DNA from: Eggerthella sp. CAG:298
GTDB taxonomy: Bacteria; Actinomycetota; Coriobacteriia; Coriobacteriales; Eggerthellaceae
Length of the DNA: 64,000 nucleotides
Direction of reading: 5' to 3'
Assembly (NCBI GenBank): GCA_000435675.1
Contig: FR895148.1
Coordinates: 121,398 to 185,397, forward strand
Under the pieces are notes generated by a model. That model was given only the letters and a program-made list of their open reading frames with translations, had not been told where the DNA came from and did not search any database. The position numbers were made by a program, and so were the translations under genes. Shown one piece after another: positions 56,185-64,000 of the stretch (within the stretch, counting starts at the first letter, position 1; each line of letters opens with the position of its first letter).

Positions 56185-56975
56185 GAGACCTGCGCTACAC
56201 AGTTGCGTAGTTCGTTGAGCACCAGCGCGCAGGCTACCACCCCCGCAGTTTCGGTGCGCAAGATCGTCGGTCCGAGCGAAAGAACAACGACCGTGGCCTC
56301 AGAATCCTCGACGCACTGCACCTCGTCGGCGCCCATGCCGCCCTCAGGGCCGATAACGATCCAGATACGCTCGAGCGATTCAAGAAGAGATTTCGTTGCA
56401 GGTGAATCGAAAAAGGCTGACACGCTGCTTTCCAAGTCTTCCTCTTCCCAAAAGACGATGACCAGATCGTGCGGTCCGAATTGCTCAGCCACCTGCGCAA
56501 GCGTGCGTATGCTCCCTATCTCCGGAATGGTCGGACGACCCGATTGCAGCGCAGCGCTCCGTGCGATCTGCGCGAAACGAGAGCCGCGTTTATCCTTCTT
56601 CTTAGCATCGAGCTTCACCACGCTACGGCTCATTTCAGTGGGATAGAACCCTGCGATACCCAGTTCGGTAGCGGCACGCAGCACAGTGTCCATCTTGTCA
56701 CCTTTAGCAAGTCCTTGAACGAGCATAACCGGGACCGTGTCGTTTGGCGCGTCAAGATGCTTTGCGATGCGCACCCAGAGCTCTTCGCCCTGAAGCGCGG
56801 TGATCTCCACTTCGAAATAATCACTGCTCGCATCCACCACCGCAATATGTTCACCAACTTCAAGGCGCAGAGCCTTCACATGGTTGCGATCCCGCGCATC
56901 GATCCCCAAAAGAAAGGGAGAGTCTACCTCGCGAGCGATCGCTTCGTTGGTGCAAAAGAGCTGATGGAGCGACAT
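56181..56975 (-). CDS. rsmE: 16S rRNA m3U1498 methyltransferase RsmE
   Basis: RsmE is a SPOUT methyltransferase for U1498 of 16S rRNA. An N-terminal PUA-like domain (about 1-75) leads to the SPOUT knot with GLAKGDKMD, QIARSAALQSGR, the SAM motif VIGPEGGMG (about 205-213) and LSLGPTILRTETA. The 264-residue length is normal. It lies between dnaJ (9 bp upstream) and mtaB, its usual place in the dnaJ-prmA-rsmE-mtaB order; prmA is absent here. Confidence 0.95.
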   Translation of the reverse strand: MSLHQLFCTNEAIAREVDSPFLLGIDARDRNHVKALRLEVGEHIAVVDASSDYFEVEITALQGEELWVRIAKHLDAPNDTVPVMLVQGLAKGDKMDTVLRAATELGIAGFYPTEMSRSVVKLDAKKKDKRGSRFAQIARSAALQSGRPTIPEIGSIRTLAQVAEQFGPHDLVIVFWEEEDLESSVSAFFDSPATKSLLESLERIWIVIGPEGGMGADEVQCVEDSEATVVVLSLGPTILRTETAGVVACALVLNELRNCVAQVS

Positions 56976-56984
56976 AGCCGAATC

Positions 56985-58109
56985 CTACGAATTGAATGCG
57001 TTGCGTAGCTTCTCGAGCGGCGTACGCGCAGAGGTGAAGCTCTCGTCCATTTCGTCAGCCAAGTCCTCAAGCAGCTCGCGTTCGCGCTTCGAAAGGCGCG
57101 TGGGGATCGAGACTTCGACATGCACGAGCATATCTCCGCGCACATCGTCCTGGAAACGCGGCATGCCGAACCCACGCACGCGGACGACCTGACCATATTG
57201 GCATCCGCTCGGAATCGGCACCTTCACCAGTTCGTCTTCGAAGATGCCTTCGATCTCAATATCGGCACCAAGCGCTGCTTGGACCATCGAGATGACCGTG
57301 GTCACATGCAGATCGTCGCCCACACGCTCGAAGAACTCGTGCGGGTCGATGCGGCACGTAACGATCAGATCGCCCGAACTTGCACCGCGAATGCCTGCTT
57401 CGCCATAGCCGCTCAAACGCAGCTGCTGGCCATCGTGAATGCCCACGGGGATGTCGACCGATAAGCGCTGTCGATCGGGAACCCTTCCCTGTCCATCGCA
57501 TTCTGGGCACGGATTCTCGATCACCACGCCAGCACCCTGGCAGTTAGAACAGGTAGAAGCTGCTTGCATGTCGCCAAGGAAGGTATGCTGAACCGTGACC
57601 ACGCGTCCGCGACCATGGCATTCAGGGCAGGTGATCTCTTCACCGTCTTCGCCCAGGCCTGTTCCGCTACATTCAGGACAAGGAGAAAGGCGATCGTAGA
57701 TGATCTCCTTCTTCACGCCAGCAGCAACTTCTTCGAGCGTTACGCGCAGACCAACGCCCATATCGCGCCCTTCGCGCTTGACCGTTGCCGAACGCCCCGC
57801 GCCACCACTGAAGAACGAACTGAACAGATCTCCCATGCCGAAACCGCCGCCGAAGAGGTCTTCAAGATCGACATACCCGCTTCCTGCGCCTGCTCCCGGG
57901 ATCGCGCCGTAGCGATCATAGTGGTTGCGCTTCGCAGGATCGCTCAACACGTCATACGCCTCGTTGAGCTCCTTGAAGCGCTCTTCTGCATCGGGATCCT
58001 TGTTCACGTCTGGATGAAGCGTACGTGCTTTCTTACGGAACGCTTTCTTCACTTCATCTTCGGTTGCGGTCTTATCCACGCCGAGAATTTCATAGAGATC
58101 TTGAGCCAT
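56985..58109 (-). CDS. dnaJ: chaperone DnaJ
   Basis: DnaJ delivers clients to DnaK. The J-domain (about 4-68) has [15 protein letters not shown]; a Gly-rich stretch (about 72-110) follows. The zinc domain (about 140-210) holds four CxxCxGxG-type repeats: [24 protein letters not shown] and CPECDGQG. The C-terminal substrate domains complete a 374-residue protein. It lies 24 bp after hrcA, which carries the CIRCE operator; grpE and dnaK are not between them. Confidence 0.97.
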   Translation of the reverse strand: MAQDLYEILGVDKTATEDEVKKAFRKKARTLHPDVNKDPDAEERFKELNEAYDVLSDPAKRNHYDRYGAIPGAGAGSGYVDLEDLFGGGFGMGDLFSSFFSGGAGRSATVKREGRDMGVGLRVTLEEVAAGVKKEIIYDRLSPCPECSGTGLGEDGEEITCPECHGRGRVVTVQHTFLGDMQAASTCSNCQGAGVVIENPCPECDGQGRVPDRQRLSVDIPVGIHDGQQLRLSGYGEAGIRGASSGDLIVTCRIDPHEFFERVGDDLHVTTVISMVQAALGADIEIEGIFEDELVKVPIPSGCQYGQVVRVRGFGMPRFQDDVRGDMLVHVEVSIPTRLSKRERELLEDLADEMDESFTSARTPLEKLRNAFNS

Positions 58110-58133
58110 GCTGTTCGTTCACTTTCTTTTGTA

Positions 58134-59153
58134 TCAAGAATCTTGCAAAAGCGACTGGGCAGCGCGCACTGCCTTGATCGCGTGTTCATAATCCATACGG
58201 GTCGGGCCTATGACCGCGATGATGCCGCGATCATCCTTCACACCATAGGGCGCTGCCACCACCGAAACATCCGCAAGCTCCTCGCTCGCATTCTCGTGTC
58301 CGATACGCACGAGCGGCAGATCGCCCGAGGTAGGCTCATTGAAAAGATGGAAGAGGATCGTTTCATCTTCGAGCTTTTCGATGATGGGCACGAGGCGTGT
58401 TGCGTCGGAGAATTCTGGCTGATCGAGCAAGCGCGCGATGCCAAGGGTGTGCGGCCTTTCGTTCTTGCGATGCGCGCAACAATCGTAGAGCTCCTCTTCG
58501 ATAAGAAGCGTGAGCGGATCATTCAACACGTCTGCCCGTGCGCTCAATTCGCGTAGTGCATCGCTGCCGCTTGTGCTCTGCCCTGCTTTGATCGTCGAAC
58601 CTGCATAGATATCATTCAGAGCGGCTTCTATCGCACCCAAGCGCTCCGCACTCAGCTCTTCATTCGATTCGATCTGACGCTGGAAGACCGATCCATCTTC
58701 GCTGACGATAACGGCCAAAAGGCGGTTCGTGCCAAGCTGCACCAGCGTGATGCGGGCGATCTGAACACTCACGAGCCCGCGCGGAACCACCATAGCGAGA
58801 CAGTTCGTGAAACGCGCCAAGGCTTGCGAGGTCCGATCGAGCAGATCGTCGAGCTCGGAAGCGTCTTTGCGCAATTCATCCAGGATATCGGGCTTAGGAG
58901 CATCGGAGAGATTATCGAGCAGCTCATCCACGAACGTGCGATACCCGAAATCGGTCGGCACGCGCCCGGCAGAAGTATGCGGCGAGGTAAGATACCCTGC
59001 TTCTTCAAGATGAGAGAGCTCGTTGCGCACGGTAGCAGAGCTGATGTCGAGGTGATAGCGATCGATCAGCGTGCGTGAGCCGATCGGGAGCGCATGAGCG
59101 ATGTACTCATTGATGAGCATCCTGAGAACGTATTGTCTTCTATCTGAGAGCAC
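58134..59153 (-). CDS. hrcA: heat-inducible repressor HrcA
   Basis: HrcA binds CIRCE and represses chaperone operons until heat or misfolding lowers its activity. The N-terminal winged helix (about 1-85) has LPIGSRTLIDRYHLDISSATVRNEL in its recognition part, then SPHTSAGRVPTDFGYR. A GAF-like domain follows. The GTG at 59153 is chosen because AAAGG lies six bases upstream; a TTG two codons earlier would be too close. The 339-residue length is typical. Confidence 0.95.
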   Translation of the reverse strand: MLSDRRQYVLRMLINEYIAHALPIGSRTLIDRYHLDISSATVRNELSHLEEAGYLTSPHTSAGRVPTDFGYRTFVDELLDNLSDAPKPDILDELRKDASELDDLLDRTSQALARFTNCLAMVVPRGLVSVQIARITLVQLGTNRLLAVIVSEDGSVFQRQIESNEELSAERLGAIEAALNDIYAGSTIKAGQSTSGSDALRELSARADVLNDPLTLLIEEELYDCCAHRKNERPHTLGIARLLDQPEFSDATRLVPIIEKLEDETILFHLFNEPTSGDLPLVRIGHENASEELADVSVVAAPYGVKDDRGIIAVIGPTRMDYEHAIKAVRAAQSLLQDS

Positions 59154-59178
59154 GCACAACCTTTCGACTCAACGCATT

Positions 59179-59205
59179 TTAGCAATCTGAGGATGAGAGT
59201 GCTAA
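59179..59205. promoter_or_regulatory. CIRCE operator upstream of hrcA-dnaJ
   Basis: TTAGCAATC-N9-GAGTGCTAA differs at one base from the canonical CIRCE (TTAGCACTC-N9-GAGTGCTAA). It sits 26 bp before the hrcA start, so HrcA should repress its own operon including dnaJ. Confidence 0.92.
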
Positions 59206-59288
59206 AACTCCACGAAACAATACTGTTATCGGTAGGTTATGCGCAGGGGCGGTTGAAATCGTCCACGAACTAGGGAGGAAATTCGCAT

Positions 59289-60437
59289 TCAGGCAAGATC
59301 GAGCAAGGTTGCGAATATCTCGTTACCGTAGAGCCAACCTTTTTCACTCGGAACGAAGCGCCCGGCTCGTTCGAGCACGAGCCCCTTCTCTTCGAGGGTC
59401 GCAAACGCTGAGCGCGTATTCGGTACGAGCGCATCTACCGCCTGCACCTTCTCTGCGCTCACTCCCCTGCTCATGCGCATTCCGAGCATGAGATCCTCGA
59501 CGAGCGCCTGCTCATGCGTGAGCACTTCTTGAACGTGACCATCGCTAAAACGCACGCGGCTTGCATCGTTCTGCTTCATGGAAACTGCCGCATGACCGAT
59601 GCCAAGGTAGGGCTTTCCTGTCCAATACATCTTATTGTGCTCGCATTCGAACCCCGCGCGTGCATAGCTCGCCACTTCGTAGCGGTGGAATCCGTGCGCC
59701 ACGAGCAGTTCCTCTGCGCACACCATCATCTCCGCTGCTGCATCAGAGAGCGCATCTTCGCTCTCAACGAACGCCGATCTGTCCATGAGGTCGCGCAGGC
59801 GCGTGCCTTCTTCGATCGTGAGCGGATAGATGCTCATATGCGCCACCCCAAGAGAAAGAGCCTCTTCGACCGACGAGCGAAATGAATCGATGCTCTGCCC
59901 GGGAATGCCACACATGAGATCGAGGCTGATGTTCTCGAAACGCACCTGAGCAAGCTCGATCGCCTTACGTGCTTGCTCGGCATCATGCGCGCGTCCAAGC
60001 GTTGCCAAGACCGCATCGTCGAACGATTGCACCCCGAACGAAAGCCGGGTCACGCCAAGAGCGAACAGATCCTTCACCATAGCCTCAGTGAGGCTCTCGG
60101 GATTCACCTCGAGCGTGCACTCCACCTCAGGGGTAAGATGCATCGAGAGCGAGAGCGCATAGAGCAAGCGCGAGAGCTGCTTGTTGCCGATATGGGTAGG
60201 CGTCCCTCCGCCGATATAGACCGTTTTAAGATCTCCAAGCAGATCAGCGCGCGAAGCTGCGCGAATCGATAAGATGAGCTCATCGATATAGGCTTCGATA
60301 CGCGAATCATCAGCCGATATCGCTTCGCTCGCGAAATCGCAATACGCGCATTTGCTCTTGCAGAAGGGAATGTGTATATAGAGCGCCTCGTAGGGCTGCT
60401 GGCCTTCGAGCACCTCGCCGCCAGGAAGATCGATCAT
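59289..60437 (-). CDS. hemW: heme chaperone HemW (radical SAM)
   Basis: HemW belongs to the HemN-like radical SAM family; it carries heme rather than oxidising coproporphyrinogen. The cluster motif is CKSKCAYCDF (Cys26, 30, 33) after IHIPFC, and VYIGGGTPTHI and LDLMCGIPGQS follow. At 382 residues it is HemW-sized. The lack of the longer HemN N-terminus supports HemW. Its start overlaps the dusB stop by 4 bp (ATGA). In Firmicutes the gene lies between lepA and hrcA, as here. Confidence 0.93.
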   Translation of the reverse strand: MIDLPGGEVLEGQQPYEALYIHIPFCKSKCAYCDFASEAISADDSRIEAYIDELILSIRAASRADLLGDLKTVYIGGGTPTHIGNKQLSRLLYALSLSMHLTPEVECTLEVNPESLTEAMVKDLFALGVTRLSFGVQSFDDAVLATLGRAHDAEQARKAIELAQVRFENISLDLMCGIPGQSIDSFRSSVEEALSLGVAHMSIYPLTIEEGTRLRDLMDRSAFVESEDALSDAAAEMMVCAEELLVAHGFHRYEVASYARAGFECEHNKMYWTGKPYLGIGHAAVSMKQNDASRVRFSDGHVQEVLTHEQALVEDLMLGMRMSRGVSAEKVQAVDALVPNTRSAFATLEEKGLVLERAGRFVPSEKGWLYGNEIFATLLDLA

Positions 60438-61414
60438 GCTTGCTCCTCCCCGCTCTTCTGAAGCGCCACAACGTCATGGAAGATCGTGGCGAAATCTTCG
60501 TAGGTGACCGCATCGTTGATGGCACGACGTGCCGCCGTGGCTCCCCTCATGCCCTTCAGGTACCACATGGCATGCTTGCGCATCTTCACGATATGATCGT
60601 CGAAGCGCTCCGAAAGCATGCGCGCATGGCGAAGCGCTACATCGATGCGCTCATCCGTGCTTGGCGCCGGTGCAGCAACACCGGACTCAAGATAGGATCT
60701 GATCTCGGAGAATATCCAGGGATTGCCTTCGGCCGCGCGTCCGACCATCAGCGCATCACACCCTGTTTCGGTAAGCATGGCACGCGCCCGCTGTCCTGAA
60801 GTGATATCGCCATTGCCGATCACGGGGATCCCCACGGCATCTTTCACGCGACGGATCGTCTCCCAGCAGGCATCTCCTTGGTAGAACTGCTGGGCATAGC
60901 GTCCATGGATTGCAACTGCAGAAGCACCCGACTCTTGAACGATGCGGGCAAGCTCAGGGGCAGTCTCTTCGCCGTAAGCGAAGCCTCGGCGCATCTTCAC
61001 CGTAACCGGATGCTCGACCTTGTTCGCCATCGTTTCGACGATGCGACTTGCAAGCATCGGGTCGCGCATGAGCGCAGCTCCATCGCCCTTGCCCGCGATC
61101 TTGCGCGTCGGGCAGCCCATGTTCACATCGAAGGAGAAGACCGCGTCTCCGAGCATTTGCTCGAGCTCATAGGCTTCCTGCGCCATCGTTTCTGGCTCAT
61201 GACCGAAGATCTGAATGGCCACTTGCTTCTCTGAGGGAGCCAGCACGAGCAGATCGCGCGTCTTGCCATTGCCGTAGCTGAGCGCCTTTGCGGAGACCAT
61301 TTCGGTATAGGTGAGCTGCGCGCCGGCTTCGATGCAGAGTTCGCGAAATACCTCGTCGGTCACGCCGGCCATCGGCGCAAGAATAAGGCGTCTATCCTTG
61401 AACAGCTCTTCCAT
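60434..61414 (-). CDS. dusB: tRNA-dihydrouridine synthase
   Basis: Dus enzymes reduce uridines in tRNA with FMN and NADPH. The protein has [13 protein letters not shown] (12-24), the catalytic cysteine in [10 protein letters not shown] (about 98-107), [20 protein letters not shown] and NGDITS, then [13 protein letters not shown]. The 326-residue length and motifs fit DusB-type. It is 18 bp after lepA and overlaps hemW, an insertion not usual in the classic lepA-hemW-hrcA order. Confidence 0.94.
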   Translation of the reverse strand: MEELFKDRRLILAPMAGVTDEVFRELCIEAGAQLTYTEMVSAKALSYGNGKTRDLLVLAPSEKQVAIQIFGHEPETMAQEAYELEQMLGDAVFSFDVNMGCPTRKIAGKGDGAALMRDPMLASRIVETMANKVEHPVTVKMRRGFAYGEETAPELARIVQESGASAVAIHGRYAQQFYQGDACWETIRRVKDAVGIPVIGNGDITSGQRARAMLTETGCDALMVGRAAEGNPWIFSEIRSYLESGVAAPAPSTDERIDVALRHARMLSERFDDHIVKMRKHAMWYLKGMRGATAARRAINDAVTYEDFATIFHDVVALQKSGEEQA

Positions 61415-61432
61415 CTCGTTAGAACCGTCGGA

Positions 61433-63238
61433 TCATTCGTCGACCTTGAGAATGGCCATGAAGGCTTCTTGGGGCACTTCGACGCTACCGATGCTCTTCA
61501 TGCGCTTCTTGCCTTGCTTCTGCTTCTCGAGCAGCTTGCGCTTACGCGTGATGTCGCCGCCATAGCATTTGGCGAGCACGTCCTTGCGCATCGCACGCAC
61601 GGTCTGACGCGAGAGCACGCGTGAGCCGACCGCGGCCTGGATAGGGATCTCGAACATCTGACGTGGGATGATGCCTTTTAACTTCTCGACCAACACCTTA
61701 CCGCGAGCATAGGCCTTGTCGTTGTGCACGATGAAGGAGAGCGCGTCGATAGGCTTGCCTGCAAGCAGGATATCGAGCTTCACGAGCTTCGAAGTCTTAT
61801 ATTCGTCGAAGTCGTAGTCAAGCGAAGCATAGCCCTTCGTACGGCTTTTAAGCTGGTCGAAGTAGTCCATGATCAGCTCCGAGAGCGGGATCTCCCAAAG
61901 CATCTCGACTGTGGTGGTCGAAAGATAGTTCATCGTGATGAAGTTCCCCCGTCGTGCCACGGTAAGGTCCATGACCGCGCCCACATAATCAGGCGGAATG
62001 AGGATCTTCGCTTTAAGGTAGGGTTCTTCGATATGATCGATCTCGGAAGCATCGGGCATATCTTGTGGCGAATGGAGCGAGAGCATGTCTCCGTTGCTCT
62101 TGAACACGTGATATTCCACCGAAGGCGCTGTTGCGAGCAAGTCGAGGTCGAACTCGCGCTCGAGACGTTCCTTGATGACCTCCATATGGAGCAATCCCAG
62201 AAAACCAACGCGGAAACCGAATCCGAGCGCGTGCGACGTTTCGGGTTCATAGATAAGAGCAGGGTCGTTAAGCGAGAGCTTTTCGAGCGCATCTTTCAGC
62301 GGTTCGTACTGGTCGCCATCGATCGGGAACAGACCCGTATAGACCATCGGTTTCACATCGCGATACCCTGGGAGCGGTTCGGTGCAGCCACCTGTGGCGT
62401 TCGTAATCGTGTCGCCCACTTTCACCTGCGCGGGATCCTTAAGACCCGTGACCAAATAGCCCACTTCACCAACGCCAAGCTCGTCGACGGGCACCTCGGT
62501 GGGTTTGCGCACGCCCGCTTCTTCAACGAGCGCGGTGGTATTGGTAGCCATCATGCGGATCTCTTGGCCTTTTTTGAGCGATCCATCCACGATACGCACG
62601 AGCGCGACCACGCCGCGGTACGCATCGAAATAGGAGTCGAAGATGAGCGCACGCAGTGGCGCATCCTTCTCTCCTACTGGAGCTGGGATCGTATAGACGA
62701 TAGATTCGAGCAAGTCCTCGATGCCGGCGCCGGTCTTGCCACTGGCAAGGATGGCATCATCGGCAGGAAGGGCAAGCGAGTCCTCGATCTCGGCGCGCAC
62801 GCGCTCAGGATCAGCTGCTGGAAGATCGATCTTGTTGATGAGTGGAATGATCTCAAGGTTGGCATTCATCGCCATCATGGCGTTCGCGACCGTTTGCGCT
62901 TCGACACCCTGCGTGGCATCTACCACGAGCACCGCACCTTCGCAGGCTGCAAGAGAACGGGAAACTTCATAGGTGAAGTCGACATGACCAGGGGTATCGA
63001 TCAGATTGAAATGATAGAGCTCACCGTCTTCGGCGCGATAGTCGACACGTACCGCCTGGCTCTTGATCGTGATGCCGCGTTCGCGCTCGATGTCCATCGA
63101 ATCGAGCAACTGCTCTTTCATATCGCGCGAAGAGACCGTTTCGGTAAGTTCAAGGATACGGTCAGAGAGCGTCGATTTGCCATGATCGATGTGGGCGATG
63201 ATCGAAAAATTGCGGATATACTTCGGGTCGATGGGCAT
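61433..63238 (-). CDS. lepA: elongation factor 4 (LepA)
   Basis: LepA is a translational GTPase that back-translocates ribosomes or aids their assembly. G1 AHIDHGKST is at 15-23, G3 DTPGHVDF and G4 [19 protein letters not shown] and the LepA-specific C-terminus ([22 protein letters not shown] in parts) identify the family. The ATG giving [10 protein letters not shown] is preferred; AAGGA lies 11 bases upstream, a long spacing. At 601 residues it is exactly LepA size. The divergent rpsT gene lies 305 bp away. Confidence 0.97.
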   Translation of the reverse strand: MPIDPKYIRNFSIIAHIDHGKSTLSDRILELTETVSSRDMKEQLLDSMDIERERGITIKSQAVRVDYRAEDGELYHFNLIDTPGHVDFTYEVSRSLAACEGAVLVVDATQGVEAQTVANAMMAMNANLEIIPLINKIDLPAADPERVRAEIEDSLALPADDAILASGKTGAGIEDLLESIVYTIPAPVGEKDAPLRALIFDSYFDAYRGVVALVRIVDGSLKKGQEIRMMATNTTALVEEAGVRKPTEVPVDELGVGEVGYLVTGLKDPAQVKVGDTITNATGGCTEPLPGYRDVKPMVYTGLFPIDGDQYEPLKDALEKLSLNDPALIYEPETSHALGFGFRVGFLGLLHMEVIKERLEREFDLDLLATAPSVEYHVFKSNGDMLSLHSPQDMPDASEIDHIEEPYLKAKILIPPDYVGAVMDLTVARRGNFITMNYLSTTTVEMLWEIPLSELIMDYFDQLKSRTKGYASLDYDFDEYKTSKLVKLDILLAGKPIDALSFIVHNDKAYARGKVLVEKLKGIIPRQMFEIPIQAAVGSRVLSRQTVRAMRKDVLAKCYGGDITRKRKLLEKQKQGKKRMKSIGSVEVPQEAFMAILKVDE

Positions 63239-63543
63239 GGATCGTTCAATCCTTCTCTTATAAGAAAACGGAGGGTCATTCATTCATCGCCAAGCGCCTG
63301 CTTACCGGTGTTCAACGAAGCAAGGCCGCCCAAGGCACTTCGTGATTCTATCAAGCACTGCCAGGATTCAGGGTGCGCAAGCACTCATTCTTCGCTAAAA
63401 GCGCAAGAAACGCCTGCGACCTCTTCCCCAGCCCGATCAAGCACTGACAAACATTTTATCGAAGCGCACTACACGGCTTTGGAAAGTTGTGATACGATTC
63501 TAAGGCTTTCGTCTACAACTTGTATTTCAATGGAGGATAAAAC
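63239..63543. other. divergent intergenic region lepA/rpsT
   Basis: The 305 bases hold no supported gene, tRNA fold or clean hairpin. Near rpsT an extended -10, TGA-TACGAT (63490-63498), lies 45 bp before the GTG and is the likely rpsT promoter; its -35 is not clear. The promoter for lepA was not recognised. Confidence 0.5.
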
Positions 63544-64000
63544 GTGGCGAACATTAAAAGTCAAAAGAAGCGAATCATCACCAACGAAAAAGCTCGTCTG
63601 CGCAATCGTGCAGTACGCTCTGAGCTCAAGACCGCAACGCGTGCAGTCCATGATGCAGTAGAAGCAAAGAACGGTGCAGAGGCCTATGCTGCTGCGCTCG
63701 CTGCTTGCCGCCTGCTCGACCGCGCTGTCACCAAGGGTGTTATCCATAAGAATCAGGCTGCTAACCGCAAGTCTGGCATCATGAAGCTTGCTAACACGGT
63801 CGTCACCGCTGAAGACATCGCCGCATATAAGCCAGCAGAGAAGAAAGCTCCTGCTAAGACCGGCTCCAAGAAGGCTGCTGCAAAAGCTGCTCGCAAAGAG
63901 GCACAGGCTGCTGCTGAAAAGGAAAAGGATAAGCGTCGCAAGAAGACGCAAAAGGAGCAGGCTGCTGCCGCTAAGAAGAAGGCAGAAGCTGAAGCTGCTG
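63544..64000 (+). CDS. rpsT: 30S ribosomal protein S20 with long basic tail (3' end missing)
   Basis: The start is GTG with GGAGG seven bases upstream. The first 85 residues are S20: ANIKSQKKRIITNEKARLRN, then AVTKGVIHKNQAANRKSGIM (the first 20 residues of each). S20 binds the 5' domain of 16S rRNA. Instead of ending near residue 90, the frame stays open for at least 60 more residues rich in Lys and Ala (for example KKAPAKTGSKKAAAKAARKE) until the window edge at codon 152. Divergent from lepA, the usual neighbour. Confidence 0.95.
   Translation, partial: MANIKSQKKRIITNEKARLRNRAVRSELKTATRAVHDAVEAKNGAEAYAAALAACRLLDRAVTKGVIHKNQAANRKSGIMKLANTVVTAEDIAAYKPAEKKAPAKTGSKKAAAKAARKEAQAAAEKEKDKRRKKTQKEQAAAAKKKAEAEAA

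Noticed and set aside
61724..63661. 645-codon plus-strand ORF opposite lepA
   Set aside because: lepA on the minus strand is unmistakable; the antisense frame is open because of codon bias and its translation resembles no protein. It also runs through the rpsT start.
1..64000. Mobile elements, CRISPR arrays, prophage or secretion islands
   Set aside because: No transposase, integrase, regularly spaced repeats or shift in gene style was seen; the region is uniform core genome.

Overview
The window is a dense stretch of core bacterial chromosome. It holds about 56 protein genes, short gaps and no mobile DNA, CRISPR array, rRNA or tRNA. Gene content and order suggest a low-to-mid GC actinobacterium of the Coriobacteriia (Eggerthellaceae/Cryptobacterium-like). 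The pointers are a Gram-positive/actinobacterial LexA operator (CGAAC-N4-GTTCG), RNase Y plus RNase J plus PNPase, SpoVS, an archaeal-type LeuC, a class B sortase, and a Firmicutes-like rpsT-lepA-hemW-hrcA-dnaJ-rsmE-mtaB-phoH-ybeY-dgkA-era-recO block. The taxonomic placement is inference, not something the sequence proves.

Left part (1-26.3 kb, mostly plus strand). mnmA (5' end outside the window), coaE and uvrB are followed by a polyphosphate cluster: ppk1 with a 300-residue tail, ppx, and a divergent two-domain pap. Next come a class B sortase and purM-purN-purH. A J-domain membrane protein lies divergent to an MprF-flippase-like membrane protein. leuC-leuD-leuB, hisS, aspS, a membrane-anchored L,D-transpeptidase, murI and rdgB complete this part.

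Middle (26.3-48.6 kb, mostly minus strand). dut and nrdR (with a NrdR-box-like site) precede the SOS divergon: lexA faces a small tail-anchored protein across three LexA boxes spaced exactly 28 bp apart. Then follow hflX, miaB-miaA, spoVS, an orphan GHKL ATPase and rny. The recA block reads yajQ-rimO-(pgsA::cinA fusion), then recA-recX, with a perfect LexA box inside the recA promoter. A RodZ-like HTH protein, ftsK, rnj, dapA, dapB and a TSCPD protein end the region.

Right part (48.7-64 kb, minus strand). rpsO-pnp precedes the lepA-to-recO block, in which hrcA carries a CIRCE operator and grpE/dnaK are absent. A divergent rpsT with a long Lys/Ala-rich tail runs off the right edge.

Functional themes are DNA damage response (uvrB, lexA, recA, recX, recO), RNA turnover (rny, rnj, pnp, ybeY), tRNA/ribosome modification (mnmA, miaA, miaB, rimO, mtaB, dusB, rsmE, hflX, era), polyphosphate metabolism, leucine/lysine/purine synthesis and envelope assembly. 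The candidates most worth following are the protein divergent from lexA, the PPK1 tail, the PgsA-CinA fusion and the GHKL ATPase next to spoVS.
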